A stretch of DNA of 64,000 bases, taken from positions 1 through 64,000 of the forward strand of contig JUHI01000001.1 in the NCBI GenBank assembly GCA_000799755.1, given 5' to 3'. This DNA comes from Martinezella tropici. GTDB taxonomy: Bacteria; Pseudomonadota; Alphaproteobacteria; Rhizobiales; Rhizobiaceae. The notes under the pieces were generated by a model. It was not told the origin of the DNA and ran no database searches. It saw nothing but the letters and a program-made list of their open reading frames with translations. Shown here in pieces: positions 63,395 through 64,000 of the stretch (position 1 is the first letter of the stretch; each line of letters opens with the position of its first letter). The position numbers were made by a program, and so were the translations under genes.

Positions 63395-64000
63395 TCAAAC
63401 TTCGACGACCTGGCCTTCGCTCAACGTGACGCGGCGATCCATGCGGGCGGCAAGCTCATGATTGTGCGTGGCGATCAGTGCCGCAAGACCTGACTGACGC
63501 ACCAGGGCTTCCAGCGCATCGAAGACGTAGTGAGCCGTATCCGGATCGAGGTTGCCGGTGGGTTCGTCGGCGAGCAGCACGAGAGGCGCATTGGCGACGG
63601 CGCGGGCAATCGCGACACGCTGCTGTTCGCCGCCGGACAACTCGGCCGGGCGATGGTCGCCACGATGGCCGATGCGCATATAGTCGAGGAGCTGGGCTGC
63701 ACGCGCGCTTGCGTCCTTGCGCGAAAGGCCGGAAATGAGCTGCGGCATCATGATGTTCTCGAGCGCCGAGAACTCCGGCAGCAGATGGTGGAACTGATAG
63801 ACGAAGCCGATCTCGCTGCGGCGCACCGCCGTCCGCTTGTCGTCGGACAGGGCTTCACAGGCTTGACCGTTGACGAGGACTTCACCGCCATCGGGATGCT
63901 CGAGCAGTCCCGCGACATGCAGAAGCGTCGACTTGCCCGTGCCCGATGGAGCGACAAGCGCGACCATCTCGCCGCTTCGCAGGGTGAAATCGGCGCCCTT
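63395..64000 (-). CDS. lolD: Lipoprotein-releasing ABC transporter ATP-binding protein LolD (cut by window edge)
   Basis: ATPase of the LolCDE complex that frees lipoproteins from the inner membrane for LolA. About 202 residues are present, with the start beyond position 64000. Walker [14 protein letters not shown]-loop region [12 protein letters not shown], signature [17 protein letters not shown], Walker [14 protein letters not shown] and the H-loop ATHNHELA are intact. The C-terminus ends LSEGQVVEV. lolD next to dnaE is the rhizobial order; the LolC/E membrane gene should follow upstream. Confidence 0.94.
   Translation of the reverse strand, partial: KGADFTLRSGEMVALVAPSGTGKSTLLHVAGLLEHPDGGEVLVNGQACEALSDDKRTAVRRSEIGFVYQFHHLLPEFSALENIMMPQLISGLSRKDASARAAQLLDYMRIGHRGDHRPAELSGGEQQRVAIARAVANAPLVLLADEPTGNLDPDTAHYVFDALEALVRQSGLAALIATHNHELAARMDRRVTLSEGQVVEV

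Overview
The window is chromosomal DNA from an alphaproteobacterium of the Rhizobiaceae, most likely a Rhizobium. The gene order is rhizobial (tufB region with tRNA-Tyr/tRNA-Gly, amiC-mrcA-prfB, rne, accBC-aat, NDUFA12-DUF2155, gatCA, divK-pleD, lolD-dnaE). Coding DNA is GC-rich with strong third-position GC, which creates many long antisense shadow frames. SOS boxes have the alphaproteobacterial form GTTC-N7-GTTC. No phage, insertion sequence, plasmid module or CRISPR array was found. Most of the window is core housekeeping DNA, with accessory genes between blocks.

Layout. 1-5.2 kb: start of tuf, a DUF3597 gene, three tRNAs (Gly, Tyr, Thr), rlmB, a secreted protein with two tandem protease-inhibitor domains, and a methyltransferase. 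5.3-16.4 kb: nadK, prfB with a programmed +1 frameshift, mrcA, amiC, rne with a long leader, and an aminotransferase. 16.6-21.6 kb: a DsbA-like protein, aroQ-accB-accC-aat and DUF2167. 21.6-24.6 kb: a nested palindromic repeat, DUF1062, DUF2155, NDUFA12 and two GNAT genes. 24.6-33.3 kb: the GatCAB amidotransferase genes in two separated parts (gatB, and gatC-gatA), each followed directly by a GNAT gene. Between them lie a YjhX-type toxin-like gene, a DUF4139 protein and a single-chain PheRS-like synthetase paralogue. 33.3-38.4 kb: UPF0173 hydrolase, ruvX, a small membrane-protein pair with CtrA-like sites upstream, a TetR regulator with a candidate operator, a GNAT and aidB. 38.5-47.8 kb: pyrB with a dihydroorotase-like partner that has lost its metal ligands, then plsY, dprA, topA and rnr. 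47.8-53.7 kb: DUF983, an MFS transporter, rpmG with a leader hairpin, a probable small RNA, an AT-rich gap, then divK-pleD, DUF3572 and a HAD protein. 53.7-64 kb: a GNAT divergent from dinB, GH25 lysozyme, L,D-transpeptidase, dnaE, an SOS-type micro-ORF, a secreted hypothetical, a DUF5680 gene and the start of lolD.

Strongest leads: (1) a 28-codon membrane-peptide gene upstream of dnaE with a perfect LexA box and a strong ribosome-binding site, resembling the SOS division inhibitor SidA of Caulobacter in size, membrane character and control; (2) a perfect LexA box in front of the DUF5680 gene; (3) a PheS-like single-chain synthetase paralogue with an altered amino-acid pocket, lying between the two parts of the gat genes; (4) a PyrC' pseudo-dihydroorotase fused into the pyrB operon; (5) tandem Inh domains; (6) a two-gene unit of small membrane proteins with CtrA-like half-sites. 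All calls come from reading the sequence; no database search was run.
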